DNA of 8,323 nt from positions 1 to 8,323 of the forward strand of contig JAEXEM010000435.1 of assembly GCA_023401045.1 (NCBI GenBank), in the 5' to 3' direction. The notes beneath the pieces were generated by a model that saw only the letters and a program-made list of their open reading frames with translations, had not been told where the DNA came from and did no database searches. This stretch comes from Actinomycetes bacterium. Lineage in GTDB: Bacteria; Actinomycetota; Actinomycetes; Actinomycetales; Cellulomonadaceae. The position numbers and the translations under genes are program-made. Shown here piece after piece: positions 1 through 6,345 of this stretch (the stretch's first letter is position 1; each line of letters begins with the position of its first letter).

Positions 1-20
1 CGACCGCGACGCGCTACGGC

Positions 21-2057
21 GTGGCGTCGGCGACCGAGCAGCGCACCGCGCAGGCGCTCGCCCCCCTCGCGGCCGCCGGCCACCACCTGCTCGCCGACCG
101 GCAGTGGCCCGGCAGCCGCCGTGCGCAGGTCGACATGGTCGTCGTCGGGCCCGGCGGGGTCTTCGTCGTCGACACCAAGGCGTGGGCCGAGGTGACGATC
201 GCGGGGGACCGCATCCGCCGCGGGCAGGAGGACGTCACCGACGAGCTCATGGCGCTCGCGGACCTCGCGTACCGCACCGAGGCCGAGCTCGCCGAGGTCG
301 GCCTCGCGCCGGGCGAGGTGCACGCCGTCGCCGTCCTCGCCGGGCGCAGCGGTGTCGACGAGCGCGTCGGGCCGGTGCGCGTCGTCGGCGAGCGGGACGT
401 GCTGCGGCTCGTCGCCCGCCGCGGCACCCGCCTCACGCCCCGGCAGGTCGACGACGTCCTCGCCCGCTGCCTGCAGTGGTTCGGGCAGGTCGCGCCGCCC
501 GGGCCGGTGAGCACGACCGTCGTCGAGCCCGTGCTGCCCGGCCCCGGCGGATCGGGCGCGCTCTTGGTGCCCGCGCTCGTCGAGGACGAGCCACCCGCGG
601 CGCACGTCCCGCAGCCTCGGCGTGCGGCGTCGTCCGACGTCGACGAGGAGGTGCGCGCCGCCCTGCTCGAGGGGCTCATGGCCGCCCCGGTCGAGGAGTG
701 GATGGCGTTCCTCCACCCCGCGCAGGCACGGCTCGTGCGCCGGTCCTCCAACGGGCCGTCGCGCATCCGGGGAGCGGCCGGCACCGGCAAGACCGTCGTC
801 GGCCTGCACCGGGCCGCGTACCTCGCCCGTACCCGCACCGGCAAGGTGCTCGTCACGACGTACATCCGCACCCTGCCCGACGTGCTGCGCCAGCAGCTCG
901 GCCGCCTCGCGCCCGACGTCGTCGACCGCGTCGAGCTCGCCGGGGTGCACGAGACCGCCAAGCGGATCCTCGACGAGCGCGGCGTCGCCTGCCACATCGA
1001 CGCCCGGCAGATCGCCTCCGCGTGGACCTCGGCGTGGGGGCGGGTCGCCGGCGGCAGCATCATCGACACCGACCGGCACGAGCAGGACTACTGGCACGAC
1101 GAGGTCACCTACGTCATCAAGGGCCGCGGCCTGACGACGTGGGAGCAGTACGCCGACCTGCCCCGCCACGGGCGCCGGCACCGCCTGGGCCCGCAGCAGC
1201 GCCGTGTCGTGTGGGACCTCTACGAGGCGTACGAGCGGGCGCTGCGGGAGCGCGGCGTCCACGACTACGCCGACCAGATCGCGCTCGCGGAGGCGGAGCT
1301 GCGCCGCGAGCCGCTGCGGGAGCGCTACACCGCGGTCGTCGTCGACGAGGCGCAGGACCTCACGTGCGTGATGATCCGGATGCTGCACCGGCTCGTCGGG
1401 GACGCCCCGGACGGGCTCACGCTCATCGGCGACGGCCAGCAGACGATCTACCCGGGCGGCTTCACCCTCGCCGAGGCGGGGGTCTCGGTCTCGGGCCGCG
1501 GCACCGTCCTCGGGGTGAACTACCGCAACACCCGCGAGATCCTCCAGTTCGCGTCCGCGCTGGTGCGCGACGACGAGTTCGCGGACATCGAGGGCACCCA
1601 GGCGCGGGGGGACCGCCCCACCGAGGTGCCGCGGACCGGTGCGAAGCCGGTGTACGTGCGGTGCGCGGGCGAGGACGACCGGCAGCGACGCATGGTCCAG
1701 CGGGTGCACGAGGTCGTCGCGGAGGTCGGGACGAACTTCGGCGACGTCGGGGTGCTCTCGCGCTCGCGGCGCGGGGTCGACCTCGCCATCGAGACGCTGA
1801 AGAAGGCCGGCATCCCGGTGGTCAACCTCGAGCGGTACGACGGCGTGCCGGTCAACAAGGTGAAGGTCGGGACGATCAAGCGTGCCAAGGGCCTCGAGTT
1901 CAAGCAGGTGCTCGTCGTCGACACCTACGCGTCGTGGCTCACCGAGAAGGCGGACGAGCTCGACGACGTCGAGCGCGAGCGGCGCGAGTACCGGCTGCGC
2001 GAGCTGTACGTCGCGATGACCCGGGCCCGCGACGGGCTGTGGGTGGCGTCGATCTAG
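21..2057 (+). CDS. NERD-domain superfamily 1 (UvrD/Rep-like) DNA helicase, possibly 5'-partial
   Basis: Predicted cytoplasmic ATP-dependent helicase fused to an N-terminal nuclease-related (NERD) domain. NERD domain, about residues 5-110: E6, D38 and the D51-T-K53 motif fit a PD-(D/E)XK-like nuclease core. Helicase motifs in order: LHPAQ (231-235, Q-motif-like), Walker A GAAGTGKT (251-258), Walker B VVDEAQD (440-446), LIGDGQQTIY (468-477), GVNYRNTRE (498-506), KGLEF (623-627) and LYVAMTRAR (662-670, arginine finger region). All expected SF1 motifs are present, so the ATPase should be active; nuclease activity is less certain. The GTG at 21 is the first in-frame start candidate, but the frame is open to the left edge and no convincing ribosome site precedes it, so the true start may lie outside. 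The cellular role is unknown: DNA repair and defence are both possible for NERD-helicases. It is followed by strong hairpins, suggesting it is not tightly linked to the sugar genes. Confidence 0.88.
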   Translation: MASATEQRTAQALAPLAAAGHHLLADRQWPGSRRAQVDMVVVGPGGVFVVDTKAWAEVTIAGDRIRRGQEDVTDELMALADLAYRTEAELAEVGLAPGEVHAVAVLAGRSGVDERVGPVRVVGERDVLRLVARRGTRLTPRQVDDVLARCLQWFGQVAPPGPVSTTVVEPVLPGPGGSGALLVPALVEDEPPAAHVPQPRRAASSDVDEEVRAALLEGLMAAPVEEWMAFLHPAQARLVRRSSNGPSRIRGAAGTGKTVVGLHRAAYLARTRTGKVLVTTYIRTLPDVLRQQLGRLAPDVVDRVELAGVHETAKRILDERGVACHIDARQIASAWTSAWGRVAGGSIIDTDRHEQDYWHDEVTYVIKGRGLTTWEQYADLPRHGRRHRLGPQQRRVVWDLYEAYERALRERGVHDYADQIALAEAELRREPLRERYTAVVVDEAQDLTCVMIRMLHRLVGDAPDGLTLIGDGQQTIYPGGFTLAEAGVSVSGRGTVLGVNYRNTREILQFASALVRDDEFADIEGTQARGDRPTEVPRTGAKPVYVRCAGEDDRQRRMVQRVHEVVAEVGTNFGDVGVLSRSRRGVDLAIETLKKAGIPVVNLERYDGVPVNKVKVGTIKRAKGLEFKQVLVVDTYASWLTEKADELDDVERERREYRLRELYVAMTRARDGLWVASI

Positions 2058-2076
2058 GGCGTCTGCCGTGCGGACG

Positions 2077-2095
2077 GCGTGCCGGACGGGCACGC
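2077..2095 (+). terminator. GC-rich stem-loop after the helicase gene (possible terminator)
   Basis: GCGTGCC (2077-2083) pairs perfectly with GGCACGC (2089-2095) around a 5-base loop, 19 bases after the helicase stop codon. A smaller competing hairpin, GCCGT/ACGGC (2065-2069 with 2074-2078), overlaps its left arm by two bases. There is no T-run after the stem, which is common for actinobacterial terminator candidates but also weakens the call. Confidence 0.4.
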
Positions 2096-2102
2096 TGGGC
2101 GT

Positions 2103-2126
2103 GGCGCACGGGCGCGTCCGTGCGCC
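2103..2126 (+). terminator. Second perfect stem-loop between helicase and phosphorylase genes
   Basis: GGCGCACGG (2103-2111) pairs perfectly over 9 bases with CCGTGCGCC (2118-2126) around a 6-base loop. It ends 26 bases before the phosphorylase ATG and has no T-run. It may end helicase transcription together with the 2077-2095 stem. It could instead be a structured leader of the phosphorylase mRNA, since little room remains for a promoter downstream of it. Confidence 0.4.
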
Positions 2127-2152
2127 GAGGCGCCGTGTCCGGGGGGACGTCC

Positions 2153-3631
2153 ATGAGCCGTCGAGGTCCACAGCTCATCACGTACGCCGACCGTCTCGCG
2201 GGGGACCTGCGCGGGCTGCGGGCGGTGCTCGACGGGCCGCTCGCGGGGGTCTTCGACGGGGTGCACGTGCTGCCGTTCTACCCGCCGTTCGACGGCGCGG
2301 ACGCCGGCTTCGACCCGGTGGACCACACGGCGGTGGACCCCCGGCTGGGCACGTGGGCGGACGTGCGCGAGCTCGCGCGGGAGCGCACGGTCATGGCGGA
2401 CGTCATCGTCAACCACGTGTCGGTGCGCTCGGCGCAGTTCCTCGACGTCGTCGAGCGTGGGGGCGCCTCGCCGCACGCGCCGATGTTCCTCACGCTCGGG
2501 TCGGTCTTCCCCGAGGGGGCCACCGAGGACGACCTCGCGCGCATCTACCGCCCGCGCCCGGGGCTGCCGTTCACGGCGATGACCCTGGGGGGCCGTCGGC
2601 GCCTCGTGTGGACGACGTTCTCGGCGGACCAGGTGGACCTCGACCTGCGGACGACGCAGGCGTGGGAGCACCTCGAGCGGGTGCTCGGCACGTTGCTCGA
2701 CGCCGGTGTGCGGATGCTGCGGCTCGACGCCGTGGGCTACACCGGCAAGGAGGCCGGCACGGACTGCTTCATGACGCCGGCGACCGACGCCTACACCGAG
2801 CGCATCCACCGCTACGCGAACGAGCGCGGCGCCGAGGTGCTGCTCGAGGTGCACGGCCACCACGCCCAGCAGATCGAGATCGCGCGGCACGTCGACCGCG
2901 TGTACGACTTCGCGCTGCCGCCGCTGGTGCTGCACGCGCTGACGACCGGTGACCTCGACCCGCTGGCCGGGTGGATGGCGATCCGCCCGTCGAACGCGGT
3001 GACGGTGCTCGACACGCACGACGGCATCGGGATCGTCGACGTCGGCACCTCGGACCTGCGACCGGGGGAGCCGGGGCTGCTGGCCCCGGAGAAGATCGAC
3101 GCGCTCGTCGAGCGCATCCACGAGAACTCGGGGGGCACGTCGCGCCAGGCGACGGGTGCGGCGGCGTCGAACCTCGACCTGTACCAGGTGAACTGCACGT
3201 TCTACGACGCGCTCGCCCGCGACGACCGCCGCTACGTCCTCGCCCGTCTCGTCCAGCTCTTCGTGCCCGGCATCCCGCAGGTCTACTACGTCGGCCTGCT
3301 CGCCGGGACCAACGACATGGAGCTGCTCGCCCGCACCGGCGTCGGCCGCGACGTCAACCGGCACCACTACACCCCCGCGGAGGTCGACGAGGCCCTCACG
3401 CGCCCTGCGGTCCACGCCCAGCTCACCGCCCTGCGGCTGCGGCGCGAGCACCCGGCCTTCCTCGGCACGTTCGCGTGGGAGCACGACGGCTCCCGCGGCG
3501 CGATGCACTGGTCGTTCGAGAGCACACGCGCGTCGCTCACCTTCGACGCGGCGACGGGGGAGTTCGAGGTCCGCACCGAGCAGGACGGGCGCGAGCACGT
3601 GGCGCTGCGCGACGCCGACCTGCCCGGCTGA
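2153..3631 (+). CDS. gtfA: Sucrose phosphorylase (GH13 subfamily 18)
   Basis: Cytoplasmic enzyme that reversibly converts sucrose plus phosphate into alpha-glucose 1-phosphate and fructose, saving ATP in sugar catabolism. The 492-residue protein closely resembles, from memory, the 504-residue Bifidobacterium adolescentis enzyme. The nucleophile D192 (RLDAVGY), acid/base E232 (LLEVHG) and transition-state residue D290 (LDTHDGIG) have the same numbers as in that enzyme. So do P134, Y196, H234, the acceptor loop N340-L-D-L-Y-Q345 and R399 (GRDVNRHHY). The start region QLITYADRL is also typical. ATG 2153 follows a GGGGGG tract at 2141-2146 with good spacing; an in-frame GTG at 2135 is less likely because it lies upstream of that tract. 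The gene is separated from the helicase by hairpins and converges on the lacI-type gene with a 24-base gap. One difference from the remembered sequence is GHH at 235-237 in place of SYY. Related GH13_18 enzymes use other acceptors (sucrose 6'-phosphate, glucosylglycerol), but the acceptor loop favours sucrose. Confidence 0.93.
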   Translation: MSRRGPQLITYADRLAGDLRGLRAVLDGPLAGVFDGVHVLPFYPPFDGADAGFDPVDHTAVDPRLGTWADVRELARERTVMADVIVNHVSVRSAQFLDVVERGGASPHAPMFLTLGSVFPEGATEDDLARIYRPRPGLPFTAMTLGGRRRLVWTTFSADQVDLDLRTTQAWEHLERVLGTLLDAGVRMLRLDAVGYTGKEAGTDCFMTPATDAYTERIHRYANERGAEVLLEVHGHHAQQIEIARHVDRVYDFALPPLVLHALTTGDLDPLAGWMAIRPSNAVTVLDTHDGIGIVDVGTSDLRPGEPGLLAPEKIDALVERIHENSGGTSRQATGAAASNLDLYQVNCTFYDALARDDRRYVLARLVQLFVPGIPQVYYVGLLAGTNDMELLARTGVGRDVNRHHYTPAEVDEALTRPAVHAQLTALRLRREHPAFLGTFAWEHDGSRGAMHWSFESTRASLTFDAATGEFEVRTEQDGREHVALRDADLPG

Positions 3632-3654
3632 CGGGCTCGGCCGCGCGGCCCCCG
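3632..3654. terminator. Palindrome between convergent genes (possible bidirectional terminator)
   Basis: The 24-base gap between two convergent stop codons contains the perfect palindrome GGCCGCGCGGCC (3639-3650). CGGG (3632-3635) and CCCG (3651-3654) can extend the stem, leaving a 3-base CTC bulge on one side and a GCGC loop. No T-run is present on either strand. Position and symmetry fit a shared terminator; the short loop and missing T-run keep confidence low. Confidence 0.35.
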
Positions 3655-3655
3655 C

Positions 3656-4708
3656 TCAGACCGAGGACACCTGCGCCACCGACCCGCGGCTCCGCAGCGG
3701 CAGCGGCAGGCGGTGCACCTCGCCGGCCGGGGTCGCGGTGCCCGCGCCCTCGGCGAGCAGCAGCTCGACCGCGCGTCGCCCCAGGTCCTCGTGCGGGATG
3801 GCGAACGACGACACCCCGGGTCGCAGCCAGTCCGCCATGGGGTAGTTGTCGAACGAGACGACCGAGACGTCGTCGGGGATGCGCCGGCCGGCCTCCTGCA
3901 GCGCCTGGTAGGTGCCGAACGCGAGCCGGTCGTTGAAGCAGATGATCGCGCCCGGCTCCGGGTGGGCGGCGAGCAGCGCGTGCGTCGCGTCCCACCCGTA
4001 CGGCGGGGACCAGTCCGCGCACACGTGCCCCGAGGCCGCCTCGACACCGGCCTCGGCGAGCACCTCCCGGATGCCGGCGAGCCGCTCGGCACCCGCGACG
4101 GTGTCCGGCGGCACGTCGTCGAGGTCGGGGCCGGCGCCGACGAGGTGGATGTCGCGGTGGCCCGCGTCGAGCAGCAGCCGGGCGGCCTCCCGGCCGGCCG
4201 CCATCTCGTCGGGCACGACGGCCGGGGCGCGCGTCGGGCCGAGGGGCAGGGTGTTGAGCAGCACCGTGGGGACGCGCTCGAGACGGTCGGGGACGACGCG
4301 CTCACGCGTGAACATCGAGGTGAGGACGATGCCGTCGACGCGGCGGTCGGCCATGGCGTCGAGCAGGGCACGCTCGATGCCGGGGTCGCCCTCGGTCTCG
4401 CCGATGAAGAGCATGAAGCCCGCGTCGCGCGCCGCCTCGATCGCGCCCTTGATCATGTCGCCGGCCATCTGCCCGGTGGCGACGGTGTCGGAGACGAGCC
4501 CGAGCGTGCGGGTCGAGCCCTTGCGCAGCCCGATGGAGACGATGTCGGGGCGGTAGGCGAGGTCGGCGGCCGCCGCACGGACCTTCGCCTGGACGGCGGG
4601 GGAGATGCGCAGCTCCGCCCCGCGGCCGGACAGCACGAGGGAGGCGGTCGTCGGCGACACCCCTGCGGCGCGCGCGACGTCCGCGAGCGTCACCCGCCTC
4701 TGACCCAC
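3656..4708 (-). CDS. LacI-family transcriptional regulator
   Basis: DNA-binding repressor of about 350 residues, the usual length for the family. The N-terminal helix-turn-helix is VTLADVARAAGVSPTTASLVLSG (residues 6-28), followed by a hinge helix (about 52-64) whose L61 aligns with the leucine that wedges into a central CG of the operator in LacI and PurR. A periplasmic-binding-protein-like effector domain follows, with ICFNDRLAFG (256-265) and VSFDN (284-288). The start is GTG at 4706-4708, chosen because GAGGAGG lies six bases upstream and the HTH begins at residue 6; the frame stays open further upstream but that stretch is not protein-like. The gene is divergent from the transporter operon, so it most likely represses that operon at the palindrome at 4900-4917 and is relieved by the transported sugar or a product. 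The recognition helix has P19, T20 and L24 at the LacI 17, 18 and 22 positions. The effector is unknown. Confidence 0.93.
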   Translation of the reverse strand: MGQRRVTLADVARAAGVSPTTASLVLSGRGAELRISPAVQAKVRAAAADLAYRPDIVSIGLRKGSTRTLGLVSDTVATGQMAGDMIKGAIEAARDAGFMLFIGETEGDPGIERALLDAMADRRVDGIVLTSMFTRERVVPDRLERVPTVLLNTLPLGPTRAPAVVPDEMAAGREAARLLLDAGHRDIHLVGAGPDLDDVPPDTVAGAERLAGIREVLAEAGVEAASGHVCADWSPPYGWDATHALLAAHPEPGAIICFNDRLAFGTYQALQEAGRRIPDDVSVVSFDNYPMADWLRPGVSSFAIPHEDLGRRAVELLLAEGAGTATPAGEVHRLPLPLRSRGSVAQVSSV

Positions 4709-4714
4709 GTCGGT

Positions 4715-4721
4715 CCTCCTC
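4715..4721 (-). promoter_or_regulatory. Ribosome binding site of the lacI-type gene
   Basis: On the minus strand this reads GAGGAGG, with six bases between it and the GTG at 4708. It is a near-perfect Shine-Dalgarno sequence and decides this start over starts further upstream in the same open frame. Confidence 0.75.
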
Positions 4722-4731
4722 GTCCGCTCGG

Positions 4732-4737
4732 ATCCTA
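4732..4737 (-). promoter_or_regulatory. Possible -10 box for the lacI-type gene
   Basis: Minus-strand TAGGAT matches the actinobacterial TAnnnT pattern and would start transcription near 4725, giving a leader of about 17 bases that still contains the GAGGAGG site. No convincing -35 hexamer is visible at normal spacing (CTGGGA at 4754-4759 is the nearest, 3 of 6), so this is tentative. Confidence 0.3.
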
Positions 4738-4774
4738 GGGGTAGGGCGCCGTGTCCCAGGGGCAGGGCACCGTG
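4734..4774. repeat. Two 20-bp direct repeats with 21-bp period
   Basis: CCTAGGGGTAGGGCGCCGTG (4734-4753) and CCCAGGGGCAGGGCACCGTG (4755-4774) match at 17 of 20 positions and are offset by 21 bases, two DNA helix turns. They lie just upstream of the lacI-type start, overlapping its candidate promoter. They could be paired regulator sites on one face of the helix, or simply a local duplication. Confidence 0.6.
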
Positions 4775-4820
4775 GGAGCGCGACCTTCCACCGTCTGCCG
4801 CAGGCGGTGTCCGGATCGTC

Positions 4821-4857
4821 CCGTGACCTGCGGGGACGTGACCGATCCGTGACCTGC
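4821..4857. repeat. CCGTGACCTGC direct repeats upstream of the transporter promoter
   Basis: The 11-mer CCGTGACCTGC occurs exactly at 4821-4831 and 4847-4857. A third core copy, CGTGACC, sits between them at 4837-4843. The cluster ends seven bases before the -35 box, a typical position for an activator site. Identity of any binding protein is unknown. Confidence 0.5.
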
Positions 4858-4863
4858 CCGCAG

Positions 4864-4893
4864 TTGACAACCGTCGGCCCGGATCGCAACTAT
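4864..4893 (+). promoter_or_regulatory. Promoter of the sugar transporter operon
   Basis: A perfect TTGACA -35 box (4864-4869) is followed after 18 bases by AACTAT (4888-4893), a weak -10 box. The predicted transcription start is near 4900, leaving a leader of about 69 bases. The perfect -35 stands out in such GC-rich DNA and lies in the divergent gap just ahead of the binding-protein gene. The weak -10 leaves the exact start uncertain. Confidence 0.6.
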
Positions 4894-4899
4894 CGACCC

Positions 4900-4917
4900 T
4901 GCTAACACGGTTTAGCA
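4900..4917. promoter_or_regulatory. LacI-family operator at the transporter promoter
   Basis: TGCTAACACGGTTTAGCA is an imperfect 18-bp palindrome: TGCTAA and TTAGCA arms are perfect, the centre is CG, and only two positions per half differ. A-rich arms about a central CG are the hallmark of LacI/PurR-family operators. It begins at the predicted transcription start, so bound repressor would block the polymerase. The neighbouring divergent LacI-type regulator is the likely ligand (inference). Confidence 0.7.
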
Positions 4918-4955
4918 CGGGCCCCTGCGACCCCCCTCGGGCCCCCTCTCACTGA

Positions 4956-4965
4956 CGAGAAGGAG
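4956..4965 (+). promoter_or_regulatory. Ribosome binding site of the solute-binding protein gene
   Basis: GAGAAGGAG is a strong Shine-Dalgarno sequence. It lies only 3 bases before ATG 4969 but 6 bases before the next codon, GTG 4972. Translation could therefore begin at either codon, changing the signal peptide by one residue only. Confidence 0.7.
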
Positions 4966-4968
4966 ACG

Positions 4969-6345
4969 ATGGTGTCTCGTACCAGCGGAAGGTCCCGGCG
5001 CCCGCTCGCCGCGGCGTCCCTCGGGCTCGCGGGCCTCCTCGCGGTCACCGCGTGCAGCGCGCCCGGCACCAGCACGGCCGACGACGAGCCGAGCAGCTCG
5101 GGCAGCCCCGCCGCCGCGGCCGGCGACTTCACCTGCGGCACGGACGACGTCACCCTCAACGCCTACGTCGAGACGGGCTTCCCCCTCGCGCAGGCGCTGT
5201 TCGACGAGTTCGAGGCGCAGCACCCCAACGTGACGGTCGACGTCCGCGAGGACCAGTTCGCCGTCATCACCCAGAACGCGCCCCGCGTGCTGGCCGACAA
5301 CCCGCCGGACCTCATGCGCCTGCCGCAGGTCTCCGAGCTCGCCAAGGACGGCCTGCTCTACGACCTCGACGAGGCCGCCGAGCACTTCGGCTGGACCGAC
5401 TGGCCCGAGTCGCAGCTGCTCCAGATGCGCGTCGACGACGAGGGCCGCCGTGGCGACGGCCCGCTGTACGCCATGGGCGTCAACTTCTCGATGACCGGCA
5501 TCTTCTACAACAAGGAGCTCGCGGCGCAGATCGGCATGACCGAGCCGCCGAAGACGCTCGCCGAGCTCGACGAGATCATGCAGAAGGCCAAGGACGCCGG
5601 CATCACGCCGATGGCCCAGTTCAACGGCGGTGCCACCGGCGGCCTCGCGTTCCCGATCCAGGGCCTCATGGCCTCCTACGGGGACCCGGGCGAGATCAAC
5701 GCGTGGACCTTCCAGCAGCCCGGCGCGACGATCGACACCGAGGCGAACCGCAAGGCCGCCGAGCACCTGCAGAAGTGGATCGAGGCGGGCTACTTCGCCG
5801 ACGACATCAACTCGCTCGACTACTCGATGATGATGGCGCGCTTCCTCGAGGGGAAGTCGCTCTTCATCTTCAACGGCGACTGGGAGTCGGGCACGCTCGA
5901 CAGCCAGATGGCCGGCAAGGCCGGCTTCTTCCTCGTGCCGCCGCTCGAGGAGGGCGGCCAGGTCGGCGCCATGTCCGCGCCGCTCACCTACGGCATCTCG
6001 TCGAAGGCGAAGAACCCGGAGTGCGCCGCGTACTTCTTCGACTGGGTCGCCACCAACGAGGAGGCCCGCACCATCGCCGTCGAGATCGGCGGCTCGCACC
6101 CCATGGGCCCGGCCGACGCGTTCATGCCCGAGGTCGACGCCGACTCCGTGACGGCGCAGACCCTGGCCGCCGGTGCGGTCATCGGTGAGAAGAACGGGTC
6201 GATGGAGTTCATCGCGAACGCCACCGGCTCGATCTACGCGAACAGCTGGACGCCGAACCTCCAGAAGATGGTCGCCGGTGAGCAGGACGCCGCCGGTCTG
6301 CTCGCCGCGGTCCAGGCAGACTACGAGCAGGACGTCAACGGCTGA
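4969..6345 (+). CDS. ABC sugar transporter substrate-binding lipoprotein (MalE type, family 1)
   Basis: Extracellular, membrane-anchored protein of 458 residues that captures a sugar and delivers it to the permease pair encoded next. The N-terminus is a lipoprotein signal: basic residues (R4-R11), a hydrophobic stretch (13-26) and lipobox VTAC with the lipidated cysteine at residue 29. A Ser/Thr/Asp/Pro-rich linker (about 30-48) follows. The mature domain, from about residue 52, has the family 1 pattern of a first beta strand, FDEFEAQHPNVTVDV, a GIFYNKEL-type segment in the middle, and FIFNGDWE (about residues 301-308), all typical of oligosaccharide-binding proteins. It is the first gene of the operon, downstream of the operator at 4900-4917. 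Its TGA shares a base with the next ATG (TGATG), so the permease is probably translated by coupling. Ligand cannot be read from sequence; sucrose or another alpha-glucoside is plausible from the neighbouring phosphorylase gene, while plant-derived oligosaccharides remain possible. Confidence 0.92.
   Translation: MVSRTSGRSRRPLAAASLGLAGLLAVTACSAPGTSTADDEPSSSGSPAAAAGDFTCGTDDVTLNAYVETGFPLAQALFDEFEAQHPNVTVDVREDQFAVITQNAPRVLADNPPDLMRLPQVSELAKDGLLYDLDEAAEHFGWTDWPESQLLQMRVDDEGRRGDGPLYAMGVNFSMTGIFYNKELAAQIGMTEPPKTLAELDEIMQKAKDAGITPMAQFNGGATGGLAFPIQGLMASYGDPGEINAWTFQQPGATIDTEANRKAAEHLQKWIEAGYFADDINSLDYSMMMARFLEGKSLFIFNGDWESGTLDSQMAGKAGFFLVPPLEEGGQVGAMSAPLTYGISSKAKNPECAAYFFDWVATNEEARTIAVEIGGSHPMGPADAFMPEVDADSVTAQTLAAGAVIGEKNGSMEFIANATGSIYANSWTPNLQKMVAGEQDAAGLLAAVQADYEQDVNG

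Noticed and set aside
14..1069. Minus-strand 351-residue open frame
   Set aside because: Antisense shadow of the helicase gene; Ser/Arg/Thr-rich low-complexity product with no recognisable motif.
104..2152. Plus-strand open frame continuous with the phosphorylase gene, giving an 1175-residue protein
   Set aside because: The upstream part is arginine/alanine-rich out-of-frame translation of the helicase gene. The phosphorylase family start QLITYADRL and a ribosome site fix the start at 2153.
2135..2152. Alternative GTG start for the phosphorylase
   Set aside because: It lies upstream of the GGGGGG ribosome-site candidate and adds residues not matching the family.
2054..3598. Minus-strand 514-residue open frame
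   Set aside because: Antisense to the phosphorylase gene; composition is Arg/Val/Glu-biased as expected from GC-rich codon shadow.
3713..4738. Plus-strand 341-residue open frame opposite the regulator
   Set aside because: No motif, biased composition, and the opposite strand encodes a full LacI protein.
4709..4918. N-terminal extension of the regulator up to 4918
   Set aside because: It would translate through the repeats and operator, and precede the HTH by about 70 residues; the GTG at 4708 with GAGGAGG is a far better start.
4912..6099. Minus-strand 395-residue open frame
   Set aside because: Antisense shadow of the binding-protein gene with biased composition.
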